Below, one piece after another: positions 1 through 11,899 of a stretch of 64,000 bases of DNA. The stretch covers positions 44,963,811-45,027,810 of the forward strand of contig CM037584.1 of assembly GCA_021018995.1 (NCBI GenBank). The letters are read 5' to 3'. The DNA comes from Chloranthus sessilifolius (taxonomy: Eukaryota > Streptophyta > Magnoliopsida > Chloranthales > Chloranthaceae). The position numbers and the translations under genes were made by a program. The notes under the pieces were generated by a model, which had not been told where the DNA came from, did not search any database, and saw only the letters and a program-made list of their open reading frames with translations. Every line of letters begins with the position of its first letter. Position 1 is the first letter of the stretch.

Positions 1-345
1 AAGATGGATGTGTGGAGGGATAAGAAAGGCTAAAATTAGGAACTAAAGAGAAAATTTGATAGTGGCACCTATAAAGGAAATAATTATGGAATGTCGTTTG
101 AGGTGGTTTGAACATGTCCATCGGAGTCCAGAAACTGACCTGTATGAAGGGTTGAGATGCTACAAGCCCAAGGAAATAGGAGAAGAGGACGATTAATAAA
201 GACTTGGAGGTAGGCAGTGAGAAGGGACATGAAGGATTGTGAAGTTTCAAAGAGTTTAGGGTTCATATGAAACAAGTGGAGAAATAAGACTCGCAAAGCC
301 GACCCCAAATAGATGGGATAGGGTTATCATGACGACGATGAGTTA
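1..345 (+). mobile_element. RTE-type LINE, 3' end fragment
   Basis: The + strand reads an RTE-style reverse-transcriptase C-terminus near 85-135 (words like LRWFEHVHRSPE, compare LRWFGHVQRRP of plant RTE elements). It continues through a conserved 3' part (Trp-rich AVRRDM-like stretch, 205-235) to a tail at about 315-345 built from GATAGGGTT and GACGACGATGA, the usual RTE ending. The 5' part lies outside the window. The frame is not clean, so this is a dead fragment. About 100 bp of unassigned AT-rich DNA separates it from the Tat element. Confidence 0.7.
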
Positions 346-959
346 AATGAGTTCTTATCATTAAGGAAAAAAAAGTGGCCTTTATTGTTGGGATGAAGAC
401 ATTATGATGTGATTTGTCTCCATGAGTTTCAACCTAGTTAAGTAGTTGTAAATAACAAATTTGCGTAGGATATAAATCATAACAAATTTTCCCTCGCTAG
501 GAGAGGGTTTTATTAAAATGACGGACCTTACACTTCCGGGTATCGCAATTGATTCCCCGTTAATTACATTAAAATTGAATACTTTTGATTAAAAGCTATT
601 CTAATGGAAAAAAAAACATAATTACATCTCTGAAATAAACAAAACTAAAATTCTAATTCTAAGTCTTCATTGACATCTTCAATCCGTCATGAGATAAATG
701 CATAGCAGATTATCTTCATCGGAGATTTGCGAAATATGAAATAGGGGACGACGGATGGGAGAACCCCTCCTCCAAAAGTCAGTTCTATTTGCTCGAAAAG
801 TACGAGTCATTACTGGAGCAAGAAACTCGTGGACGAGTCTTAAAATGAATTCTTGTTCTCTGGTCTCAACGATGAGTTCGAATATCAAATCCATTCTTCG
901 GGCAACTGATTATCAAAAGAGTTATCACTTTCAGTGATAGTGTCTAATTATAAGTTAGA

Positions 960-1770
960 TATCGTCAAATTTCATAAAATTTGATGGTCAGATGATTTTA
1001 TAATGATTTCACCGTTGGATTTGACCAAATTCATAAGATCTGGTCAATACGTAATAAATCCATCGTTGGATCTCGTTACGATCTTGTATTATGACCAATT
1101 GACCAAAATTCAATGATTCCACCATTAGATTTGACCAGATTTATAAGATCTAGTCAATATATAATAAATCTACCGTTGGATCTCCTTACAATCTCACGTT
1201 ATGATCGTTTGATCAAAAGTCAACGATTCTACGTTTGGATTTGATCAAATTAATAAAATTTGATCAATATATAATAAATTGACTGTTGGCTCTCGTTACG
1301 ATCTCACATTATGATCGTTTGACCAAAAGTCAATGATTTCACCGTTAGATTTCACCAGATTCATAAGATATGGTCAATACATAATAAATCTACCGTTAGA
1401 TCTCGTTATGATCTTTTGACCAAAAGTCAATGATTCTACTATTGGATTTGATCTAATTCATAAAATCTGATCAATATGTAATAAATCCACCGTTGGATCT
1501 CGTTACGATCTCACATTATAATCGTTTGACCAAAAGTCAATAATTCTACTATTGGATTTGATCAAATTCATAAGATCTGGTCAATACGTAATAAATCCAC
1601 CATTGGATCTCGTTATGATCTCACATTATGATCGTTTGATCAAAAGTCAACGATTCTACCATTAGATTTGACCAAATTCATAAGATCTGGTCAATACGTA
1701 ATAAATCCATTGTTGGATCTCGTTACAATCTCACATTATGATCGTTTGACCAAAAGTCAACGATTCTATC
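960..1770. repeat. 110-bp tandem array in the 3' LTR
   Basis: The anchor ACCGTTGGATTTGACC (with variants) recurs at about 1011, 1121, 1231, 1341, 1438, 1548 and 1656. It alternates with AATCCACCGTTGGATCTCG and ATGATCGTTTGACCAAAAG. There are about seven units of 97-110 bp, matching the array in the other LTR. Confidence 0.9.
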
Positions 1771-2464
1771 TAAGAATTTTCGATCTCGAGGTTAAGGTCC
1801 AAACCCTCATTTGAGGGAGTGATGATCTGAACCGCGAGGAAAACTCTAATTATCATAGATGAATATTTTATATATCATAGTCCGAAATCATTCTTCTGGT
1901 GCGTGATTGCAACCCGTATGAGCATCAAATTCGTGGTTGCAATCCGAGTGTACTAGGAGTTATGCCCAGGGTCGTACCCACGTGGCTTAACTATTTTTAA
2001 GTACGCAAGAGATTGGGTACGAGTCGTAACGTGTAATCCCAAATTGCAACCATAAATCCTACTTAAGAGGAGCCGTAGCTCTTATCCTAAGCGTATCTCT
2101 TTTAGGTAGGGGTTGTAGCCCTTATCCTAAATGGCTTAATTCTAACTTATTCCTCCCGTTCACTTTTAAAAATAGAGAATAAAAAAGAAGAAAGGAATAG
2201 CCAGAATCTGGGAGATACCCTAAAGTTTTTAGTCAGAAGAGTTGGAGATATTTTTGGCAGAGGTCTCATGTCAGAATTTTCAGGATCCCTAGCAATGAGA
2301 ATGGGTCTGCTATTTATAGATTTATAATAGCGGTTATTAGAAGTTACGATCCTACGGTTCCCCTAAGGTTTTCATGAAATGAAGAGCTGAGAGAGCTGCG
2401 TAAGTTTTTTTCTTCATGCGGATTGAGAAAAGATTCTTTTCGCGTACGTCATTCTTTTCTCATA

Positions 2465-3270
2465 ACCACCTAGGTGGCTAAGTATGTTCTCTAGCCACCT
2501 AGGTGACTAAACAAGTTTTTCTAGCCACCTAGGTGGCTACGTATATTTTAAAAGCTACCTAGGTGGATGAGTATTTTTCTAGTCACCTGGGTGACTAAAT
2601 ATATTTTCTAACCACCTAGGTGGCTACGTGTTTTTTTTAGCTACTTAGGTGACTACGTATATTTTCTAGCCACCTAGGTGGATAAGTATTTTTTTTAACC
2701 ACCTAGGTGGATAAGTATTTTTCTAGCCACCTAGGTGACTTCGTATATTTTCTAGCCACCTAGGTGGATAAGTATTTTTTTAGTCACCTAGGTGACTAAG
2801 TATATTTTCTAGCCACCTAGGTGGATAAGTATTTTCCTAGCCACCTAGGTGACTACGTATATTTTCTAGCCACCTAGGTGGATAAGTATTTTTCTAGCCA
2901 CCTAGGTGACTACGTACATTTTCTAGCCACCTAGGTGGATAAGAGGTGACTAGGTATATTTTCTAGCCACCTAGGTGGATAAGTATTTTTCTAGCCACCT
3001 AGGTGACTAAGTATATTTTCTAGCTACCTAGGTGAATAAGTATTTTTCTAGCCACCTAGGTAGATAAGTACTTTTCTAGCCACCTAGGTGGATAAGTATT
3101 TTTCTAGCCAGCTAAGTGGCTAAGTATGTTTTCTAGCCACCTAGGTGACTAAGTATATTTTCTAGCCACCTAGGTGACTAAATATATTTTCTAGTCACCT
3201 AGGTGGTTATGTGTATTTTCTAGCCACCTAGGTGGCTAAATATTTTTCTAGCCATCTAGGTGACTAATAT
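2465..3270. repeat. 27-30-bp palindromic minisatellite in the 3' LTR
   Basis: More than 25 units, each containing the perfect palindrome CCACCTAGGTGG or a one-base variant. AT-rich spacers such as ATAAGTATTTTTCTAG and CTACGTATATTTTCTAG separate them. Spacer types tend to alternate, giving a higher-order period near 56-58 bp. Confidence 0.95.
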
Positions 3271-3449
3271 AACTTAGGACTTTTTAGTCTTAGAGTAGAT
3301 TTGTTAAGTCCTGTTTAGAGTAGGATTTATAAAAAAAATTTATAAATAAAGTCTCCTTTCCTAATTCCTTCCATTAATTTATTCTATCTGGTTTTTGAGG
3401 TTAAGTGGAAGAAGAAAGAATTACTGATTTCAAAATTTCTGAGTCAACA

Positions 3450-3959
3450 GGTGCCTCCTCGATTTTTTATTACTTTTTTTTTTATACAAAAAATGAAAAT
3501 TATTAAAAAAAATTTGATAAAAATCGATATAAAATTTTATTTCTTATAAGAATTTTACTACTAACTAATGATCGTATTCTCTACGGAGATTCGATTCTTC
3601 GAAATCTGACTAATGATCCTATTATCTACGGAGATTTGATCATTGAAATTTTGAAAAAAAAATAAAATTTTTGGGTCCATCGAATGATCTTATTTCAATC
3701 TGAGAGATTTCAGGAGATGATTTTTTTTATATTTCGAGATTAATCAGACTGTAATTCCTACGGGAATACTGTATACTGATTTATAGTTATAGGATTTGCG
3801 ATTCTTACGAGGACGCTCTCCGATTATCAAGATGAATCTCCTAGATTGGATTTGCGATTCTTACGAGAACGCTCTCCAACTACTAAGATGAATCTCCTAA
3901 ATCTCTTAGACGATCCGATTAAAATTTATGAACCTTAATAAATTGATAACAACAATTAT
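3450..3959. other. Tat element 3' untranslated stretch next to the 3' LTR
   Basis: AT-rich with no coding signal. A short local duplication is visible (GATTTGCGATTCTTACGAG near 3793 and again near 3848). There is also a pair of GATCNTATT-CTACGGAGATT words near 3568 and 3615. Confidence 0.5.
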
Positions 3960-6108
3960 GAAATTGATTTTCTATTGACCATTAATCTTAATATAGGTCG
4001 GGTGGTCAAAATTAAATTTGAAAGATCTACTTTAGCTATCCGGGCAGATATGACTGATTTTGGGGTGTTTACAGAGATCGAAACATCTCTAAAAATATTT
4101 TCTAAAACTCAACAAAAATTATGAGGTTGATTTTATATTGACTATCGATCTCGATGTAGATCGGGTGGTCGAAATTAAATCCGAAAGATCTACTTTGGCT
4201 ACCCGGGCAGATCTGACTGATTTTGGGAGGTTTACAGAGATCAAAACGTTCTTAAAAATATTTTCTAAAAATCAACAAAAATTATATGGTTGATTTTATA
4301 TTGACCATCGATCTCAATGCAGATCGGGTGATCGAAATTAAATCCGAAATATCTACTTTGGCTATCCGGGCAGATCTGACTGATTTTGGAGACGTTTACA
4401 GAGATTGAAACGTCCTTAAAAATGTTTTCTAAAAATCAATAAAAAATATGAGGTTGATTTTATATTTACCATCGATCTCAATGTAAATCGAATGGTCAAA
4501 ATTAAATTCGAAAGATCTACTTTGGCTACCTGGGCAGATCTGACTGATCTTGGGACGTTTACAGAGACCAAAACGTCTTTAAAAATATTTTCTAAAAATC
4601 AGCCAAAAATTATAAGGTTGATTTTATATTGACCATCGATCTCAATGTAGATTGGATAGTCAAAATTAAATCCGAAAGATCTACTTTGACTACTCGGGCA
4701 GATCTGACTGATTTTGGGGTGTTTACAGAGATCAAAACGCCCTTAAAAATATTTTCTAAAAATCAACAAAAATTATAAGGTTGATTTTATATTGACTATC
4801 GATCTCAATGCAGATCGGATGGTCAAAATTAAATCCGAAAGATCTACTTTGGCTACCTGGGCAGATCTGACTGATTCTAGGGACGTTTACAGAGATCGAA
4901 ACGTCCTTAAAAATATATTCTAAAAATCAACAAAAATATGAGGTTGATTTTATATTTACCATCGATCTCAATGTAGATCGGATGGTCAAAATTAAATTCG
5001 AAAGATCTACTTTAGCTACCCGGGCAGATCTGATTGATCTTGGGATGTTTACAGAGTTCAAAACTTCCCTAAAAATATTTTCTAAAAATCAACAAAAATT
5101 ATGAGGTTGATTTTATATTGACCATCGATCTCGATGTAGATCAGGTGGTCGAAATTAAATCCGAAAGATGTACTTTGGTTACTCGGGTAGATCTGACTGA
5201 TTTTGGGATATTTATAGAAATCAAAACGTCCTTAAAAATATTTTCTAAAAATTAACAAAAATTATAAGGTTGATTTTATATTGACCATCGATCTCAATAC
5301 AGGTCGGGTGGTCGAAATTAAATCCAAAAGATCTACTTTGGCTACCCTGGCAGATCTGACTGATTTTGGGATGTTTACAGAGATCAAAACGTCCTTAAAA
5401 ATATTTTCTAAAAATCAACAAAAATTATAAGGTTGATTTTATATTGACCATCGATCTCAATGCAGATCGGATGGTCAAAATTAAATCCGAAAGATCTACT
5501 TTGGCTACCCGAGCAGATCTGACTAATTTTGGGGACGTTTACAGAGATCAAAACGCCCTTAAAAATATTTTCTAAAAATCAACAAAAATTATAAGGTTGA
5601 TTTTATATTGACCATCGATCTCAATGCAGATCGGGTGGTCGAAATTAAATCCGAAAGATCTACTTTGGCTACCCAGGCAGATTTGACTGATTTTGGGGAC
5701 GTTTACAGAGATCGAAACGTCCTTAAAAATATATTCTAAAAATCAACAAAAAATATGAGGTTGATTTTATATTTACCATCGATCTCAATGTAGATCGGAT
5801 GGTCAAAATTAAATTTGAAAGATCTACTTTGGCTACCCGGGCAGATCTGACTGATCTTGGGACGTTTACAGAGACCAAAACGTCCTTAAAAATATTTTCT
5901 AAAAATCAATAAAAAATTATAAGGTTGATTTTATATTGACCATCGATCTCAATGTAGATTGGATAGTCAATATTAAATCCGAAATATCTACTTTGGCTAC
6001 TCGGGCAGATCTGACTGATTTTGGGACATTTACAGAGATCGAAACGTCCTTAAAAAATATTTTCTAAATTATGAAGTTGATTTTATATTGATCATCGATC
6101 TCGATGTC
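3960..6108. repeat. 163-164-bp tandem array, about 13 copies, in the Tat element
   Basis: The anchor GGTTGATTTTATATT recurs at 4125, 4288, 4452, 4616, 4779, 4942, 5105, 5268, 5431, 5595, 5759 and 5923, a spacing of 163-164 bp. Diverged first and last units lie at about 3960 and 6075. Each unit also contains AGATCTACTTTGGCTACCCG and a GTTTACAGAGATC block. It sits between the antisense cargo gene and the 3' LTR, the hypervariable region known to spawn satellite repeats in Tat elements. Confidence 0.95.
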
Positions 6109-6200
6109 AATAAAACAACATAATTCAAATATATTTTGAAATGTAATCTAACTCCCCTTTTATTTATTTATTCATTTTCACAGATTTCCTCTTATTAATC

Positions 6201-9193
6201 ATGTCAAAAGAGAAATCTTCTGATTGTAAAGCTGTTCGAATTAGAAGATTGGGTGATATCGGGAATGATTTTTCTGGGGTACCCTTGCGAAGACATCTTC
6301 CTTGTTTTAGCCCTGACATAGCTCACAGAAGACACCATGTATCACCAACCGACGAGTGGTGGACGAGTCTAAGCAGATCATTGAAGTTTGGGAGTTTGGG
6401 GTCACATCTTTCCAAACTCCGACAAGAGGATGGTATTGATTTAATGTTTTTGAAACTAGGTCGTATTTTTTTATCGAGTGAAGAATTCCATAGCCCACAA
6501 TCCTTTCCTACCTTTGCTCAGAGGTTCATAGATAAAGAGTCAGGCGTCAGATGGGGTGACAGTTTTCGTTTGAGAGGAGCAGCATCGATGAACTTAAGTT
6601 TTCACTTCTAGGTCGTACAAATGTTATTGGAGTTTCGCAATGAATTGAAAAGATGTAATTTGTTGACAGCAGTTGCGTGTGCACGGGGGTGATACGACAG
6701 TAGCAACAATATGATGCACGCTCTAATTGAAGCCTTTTGTCCACTTACTAACTCTTGGATCTTTCCTTGGGGGGAAGCTGGTATAACACTGGAGGAATTA
6801 TTCCACATTAGTGGTCTACCGCTTACAGACTTTATGTATGATGAGTGCATTCCTGAGAATAATCTTCTATACGGAGTACATGAAGACGGAGAGTCGCTTT
6901 TCTATAAGCCTGAAACCCTTGTTTCAAATTTTCGATCAAATTGTAAAGGAAATCGTAAAGAATGATCCTGATGTGAAAAAGAGAAATGTAAATCATGGAC
7001 AATGGATGTCTTACTTCCTAGATTTTTATGATCGGAGCGGCAACATTATCCACCCTTTTACTTCAAAAACGGATGTTCTTCAAGTAGCCCGAATTGAAAA
7101 GAGGTCTTCGCTAAGAATTAGTCGCGGGACCTATTTTTCGGCTTTTTTAAAGCAGGTTCACACTTCCAAATCATGAGAAAAGTGTCCGTGCCGAAACGTT
7201 CATAATAGCAGGGGAGATGACAAATGGAGCTACTTATGCCGTCGGTCTAGCCGTCCTTGCTAGCATATTTTATGGCTTTGACCAGTTAAAGAGGTGTAGC
7301 GATCCAGGGAGTTCGGGAGCTTATTTCCCTATTCATTATTTCTTTGGATGGGTGGGAACCCATTTTCCTTCCACTTATAATTTGAGGGATTTTGAACTTA
7401 GGCCAGATATCCCCTTCTTACTGAGTATTTTGGAGCGGGCAGCCGGTGCTCATAGTTTGAAAGGGGCTCGAGATTTAATGCGGAATCCCCGATCGTTCAA
7501 GTTTCAACCATTTGGGCATTTCTTACCAGACAATGACCAACTTTCATGGGAAGATCAAGCTAATTCAGGCAGAGATACCTCTGTGTTTCCCACCTAAATC
7601 CTTCACTATTTTTTGAGTTTACGATAAAATTTATTGCCATTACGTTTTGGCGACCATAAATTGCTCGAGCCATATTATCCGGTCCGGTATGCTCGACAAT
7701 TAGGTTATAATCAGATTATTCCCCTGGCTCCTCTTCTTTGGATGCACGCAAAGATGTTACTGTTTCAGATTTAGTGACGGCATTCAATACATATAGTGAG
7801 CAAGGAACTAAGTCATGTTTTACGACTCGCCCTGCTTATGTTTCTGGTCGTACTTTCTTAATGTGATGCTATTGGTGGCATGCAAATACCAATGTTTATT
7901 TTTCCAAGAGATTATTAGAGCTAGCTCCTAATAAACAAGATGGTGAAGTTGCGAAACTCAATGCACTTATGCATATTCCCTCTGAATTTTTTGCTGATAT
8001 TTTCCGAGAGGCGTGACCTATGAAGACGTCTTTTACGAGAAGTCCTGGGAATATTAATGTCTTCAACTGTTCTTCATTCGTTGGTTTTAACAAGCTATAC
8101 ACATTTTCGAAAATAAGCGTGATGAGGTAGAAAAATCTTCTTCTAATGTATCTGGAAAGCGGGTCCTGTCACCAAAAAGAGGGGAGAATAACAAAAAGCG
8201 AAAATCGGTGGTACATAACGATAGAAGTGAGGGTATCTTATCATCTTATGCAATTTCGAAAGCTCAAGGGGCCTCTGTAAGTCCTTCAAGGGGATATTAT
8301 GTTCCGCTCCCACCCGATCAGAATCAAGAGCATATGACTGAAGGTTCGATTGTTCCTTCTCCTGATGCTTTTCTTACGGAGTTAGAAAGCGTTCCCACGA
8401 CCTCACACTTTTCTAACATGGGTAAATTTATCTTCTCTTTTTTTTTTGTATATTTAAAAAGAACTTTGTTGGTGTTAATAAGTGATATTTTGTATTAGGA
8501 AATCTTCCAACGCCAGATGGGTGTATCGAAGAAGAAATCACTGCTACAAATATGCATGACCAACAAGAGTTGATGGATGATTTACTCATAACTGAAGATA
8601 TGCTTGATGATTCGTTCTTACAAATATTGGGGTTGGAAAATACCTTAACGATCATGAATTTGAGTTTGGGATTCCTCCTCACATTACTGGAACCAACGAG
8701 ACTATGGGGTTAGAAAGACCACATAGTGATCGGAGTAATTGTCTCATTTCGGGTAATAAGACTATGAAGGTATTCAGGAAAGAGAATAGTAACGATGATG
8801 GGTCAGATGCTAGCTATTTGTGTTCTTCTGAGGAAGATGCACACATTTCAGAGATACCTTTGACAATTACCTTTGCTGAATCTCAATTAAAGATCCCATC
8901 AACCATTGAGGCCATTCCGCGGGAGAAGGTTAATTTCATCTTGCTCCCAAGACTTAACTCACAGGCCTCGACCACTTCTCCTATGCCCATTATAGCAGAG
9001 TCACCTAACGAGCAATTTTCAAGGGAAGACCCATTATTTGGACTAGAACCTTCTTTAGTGACGATGAATACGGACGCCATTCCCTTCAATCCTCCGGATC
9101 TATCCGTGTCAACTATCCTCGCCTCATCTAGCGGAGTTTCTTCAAGGAGTGAGTTTCATCCCATTATTTACAATTACACATCTATCATTATCT

Positions 9194-9250
<57 letters not shown>

Positions 9251-9932
9251 CATATATATCTTCTTTTTTTTCGTAGATGTTGGAGACTTGATCAATAAAC
9301 CTATCCTATCGGCCTTTAAAAGGAATCGAATAAGGAGTCATCTGAAGAATATTGTCGAACTCCTGAAGGGAGTCCTGCCTTATGTGGAGAATGAAGATGA
9401 TTTTACGATAATGGAGCAAGATTTATATATGGCATGTGATGAGATCTCCAGAATTGGTGGTGATGATCTGCCATTTAAGTTTGAAGTTAAATATATTTTG
9501 GATTTATCTCAAAAAATAAAGAAAAGCGAGTTGTGGGCTTCTGAAGAGGCTATCAAGAGCGAGATTACGAAGGAACTGCAAGAAATTGAAGAAGATCATA
9601 ATACAATTAGTTTTGCTATGACAAACAAATTGTGCGATATTTCAACTCTTGAAGAAACCATGAAGGTTCGAATTGAGAAGGCAAACATTTTGAGGCTTGA
9701 ACTTGAGGAGCTTGAAAAGGGTATTGCCAATTCAAGACAAACATTGGTGGCCAATTCTGAACTAGTTAAGAAGGATCAACGATTCTTAGGAGATCCGGAG
9801 GAAAAGAAGAATCATCTGCGGGCTAGACAAGAAGGAATAGGAGCTGAGAAAGAAAAACAACTTTCAGTTTTGCGTCAATTCATGACTGATAAGGATGCCG
9901 CTATAGACTCATTAGGCAAATTTGACAAATAA
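6201..9932 (+). mobile_element. Antisense cargo gene of the Tat element, plant-mobile-domain type
   Basis: This region reads opposite to gag-pol. Near 6330-6400 it shows DEWWTSL. Near 6710-6850 come ALIEAFCPLTNSW, FPWGEAGITLEELFHISGLP and L-T-D-F, the hallmark of the plant mobile domain (PMD, 'aminotransferase-like' in MAIN/MAIL proteins and some transposons). The C-terminal part (9288-9932) is a long acidic coiled-coil-like stretch (ELEELEKGIANSRQ and similar). AT-rich stretches with GT and AG borders near 8.42-8.50 kb and 9.15-9.27 kb look like introns; the second holds a (TA)n run. Extra genes, often antisense, are known in Tat elements. It is preserved in several pieces, as a fossil. Its function is unknown. 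Confidence 0.7.
9199..9246. repeat. (TA)n microsatellite
   Basis: About 24 TA repeats inside an intron-like stretch of the antisense cargo gene of the Tat element. Confidence 0.95.
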
Positions 9933-10064
9933 GAATCATGTTTATTCCACAAATTCTTTTGATTGGTTAAATTTCATATTTGTTATACATTTTCCTTTTC
10001 TTTGAATAATCGATACATATATATATACTAAAATTTTGAAGAAGTCAACCTCTATTGCTTCATT

Positions 10065-10560
10065 CCTTACGCAGTTTATCCTCATACGAGTAGGAGATAA
10101 CATATAAACATACCTATCCTGTTTACATTAACAATGTATTTAAGTACAAACCTTACGCAGTTTATCCTCATGCGAGTAGGAGATAACATATAAACATACC
10201 TATGCTGTTTACAATAACAATGTACGTAAGTACAAACCTTACGCAGTTTATCCTCATGCGAGTAGGAGATAACATATAAACATACCTATGATGTTTACAT
10301 TAACGATGTACCTAAGTACAAACCTTACGCAGTTTATCCTCATGCGAGTAGGAGATAATATATAAACATACCTATGTTGTTTACAATAACAATGTACCTA
10401 AGTACAAACCTTACGCAGTTTATCCTCATGCGAGTAGGAGATAACATATAAACATGCCTATGCTATTTACATTAACGATGTACCTAAGTACAAACCTTAT
10501 GCAGTTTATCCTCATGCGAGTAGGAGATAATATATAGACATACCTATGGATAGTATCGCT
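10065..10560. repeat. 86-bp tandem array, six copies, downstream of pol
   Basis: The unit start CCTTACGCAGTTTATCCTCA recurs at 10065, 10151, 10237, 10323, 10409 and 10495 (last with one change). The spacing is exactly 86 bp each time. Copies differ by a few substitutions only. The array lies between the end of integrase and the antisense cargo gene. Confidence 0.95.
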
Positions 10561-11600
10561 TCAGAAAGCGACCTTTAATAGGAGGAAATTCATTTCCTTC
10601 TGCGTCAACCAATATATAAGCACCATTTGAATAGACAGTTTCTATTACAAAAGGGCCTTCCCATTTCGGCTTAAATTTCCCTGGAGTTTTCCAGGTAACA
10701 ATCATAGGGCAACGAACAGTAAGGAGCAGGTCGCCTTCCTTAAAGGATCGACGCTTCACCTTCTTTTCGAATGAATTTGACATGCGAGCACGGTATGCTT
10801 TCAAGCTTTGCTGGGCTTTGAGCCTACGCTCATCCAAGGCTTCAAGTTCTGAGAACCTGAGTGCGGCATTTTGTTCTTTGGTGAGATTGTGACTTAATGC
10901 TACTCTTAAAGAAGGAATCTGGACCTCTAAGAGTAATAAAGCTTCACCTCCAAATACAAATGTATATGGAGTGGCCTGTGTAGTAGTACGATGAGTCGTT
11001 CTGTAAGCCCATAAGGCTTCCTGCAATCTTTCATGCCAGTCACGTTTATTTTTAGCAACCGTTTTTTTCAACAATTTGACCAATGTCTTGTTAAAAGCTT
11101 CCTCTAAGCCATTTGCAGATGGGTTGTATATCGTAGAGCAACATTGTTTTATTTGATACTTAGCACAAAACTTGTTTATCACTTTATTCTTGAATGGTGT
11201 GCCGTTATCATTAACGATACGAGAAGGAATCCCGTACCGGTAAATGATATGTGTACGTATGAAGTCTGCAATTGTGTTAGCTTTAACCTCTTTGAGTGCT
11301 ACTGCTTCTGTCTATTTCGAAAAATAATCGGTTGCAGCTAATATAAACTTATGTCCAGCAGATGATGGGGGGTGTATTGGACCTATGACGTCCATACCCC
11401 ATTCTTCAAAAGGCCATGACGTGACTATTGGGTGCAAGGGTTCTGGTGGACGGTGAATGAAATCAGTGTGGGTTTGGCAAACCCGACATCTTTTAGCAAA
11501 ATCTATACAATCATTCACCATAGTCGGCCAATAATAACCTAAACGTTTCAATCAGGTATGTAGCTTATGGCCTGATTGATGTGCCCCACAAATACCGGCA
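10544..11600 (-). mobile_element. Tat element: integrase region
   Basis: A zinc-finger part with CRVCQTHTD and the catalytic-core start (EEWGMDVIGPIHPP) are visible at about 11350-11550. The core end and C-terminal part lie at 10544-11182, with NPSANGLEEAFNKTLVKLLK, WHERLQEALWAYRTTHRT and a C-terminal KPKWEGPFVIETVYSNGAY. The region stops at the edge of the 86-bp array. It is decayed. Confidence 0.88.
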
Positions 11601-11899
11601 TGTGCTTCTTGCATGGCTTGTTGAGCTTCTTCAGTTGAAAGACACCTTAATAGGATATTATCGAACGATCTCTTATATAGAGTATCATTGAAGTATACAA
11701 ATTGACTCACCCTTCGACGAATATCGACCTTGTGGCATGCCTTGTAAGGTAGTCTTCCATGTTGAAGATATTCTATAAGTTCTTCTCTCCAATCTAGTTT
11801 CTCAATTTCAAAAGCGGATATAATATTGACTGAATTTGCTGCTCATTTTGGCATCTCCTCATGATGGAAGGTAAGACCCTTTTCCCTGCGACTCTTATT

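Larger units (their letters stand above)
447..3449 (-). repeat. 3' LTR of the Tat element
   Basis: 3,003 bp. On the element's strand it begins TGTTGACTCAG and ends TTTACA. It contains a 110-bp array (about 960-1770) and a palindromic minisatellite (about 2465-3270), both shared with the other LTR. A purine-rich stretch just inside 3449 on the - strand (GAGGAGGCACC) is the likely polypurine tract. Confidence 0.9.

Noticed and set aside
2465-3270. CRISPR-like array (regular repeats with spacers)
   Set aside because: Plant nuclear DNA, spacers are themselves repetitive, and the array lies inside an LTR and recurs in the partner LTR.
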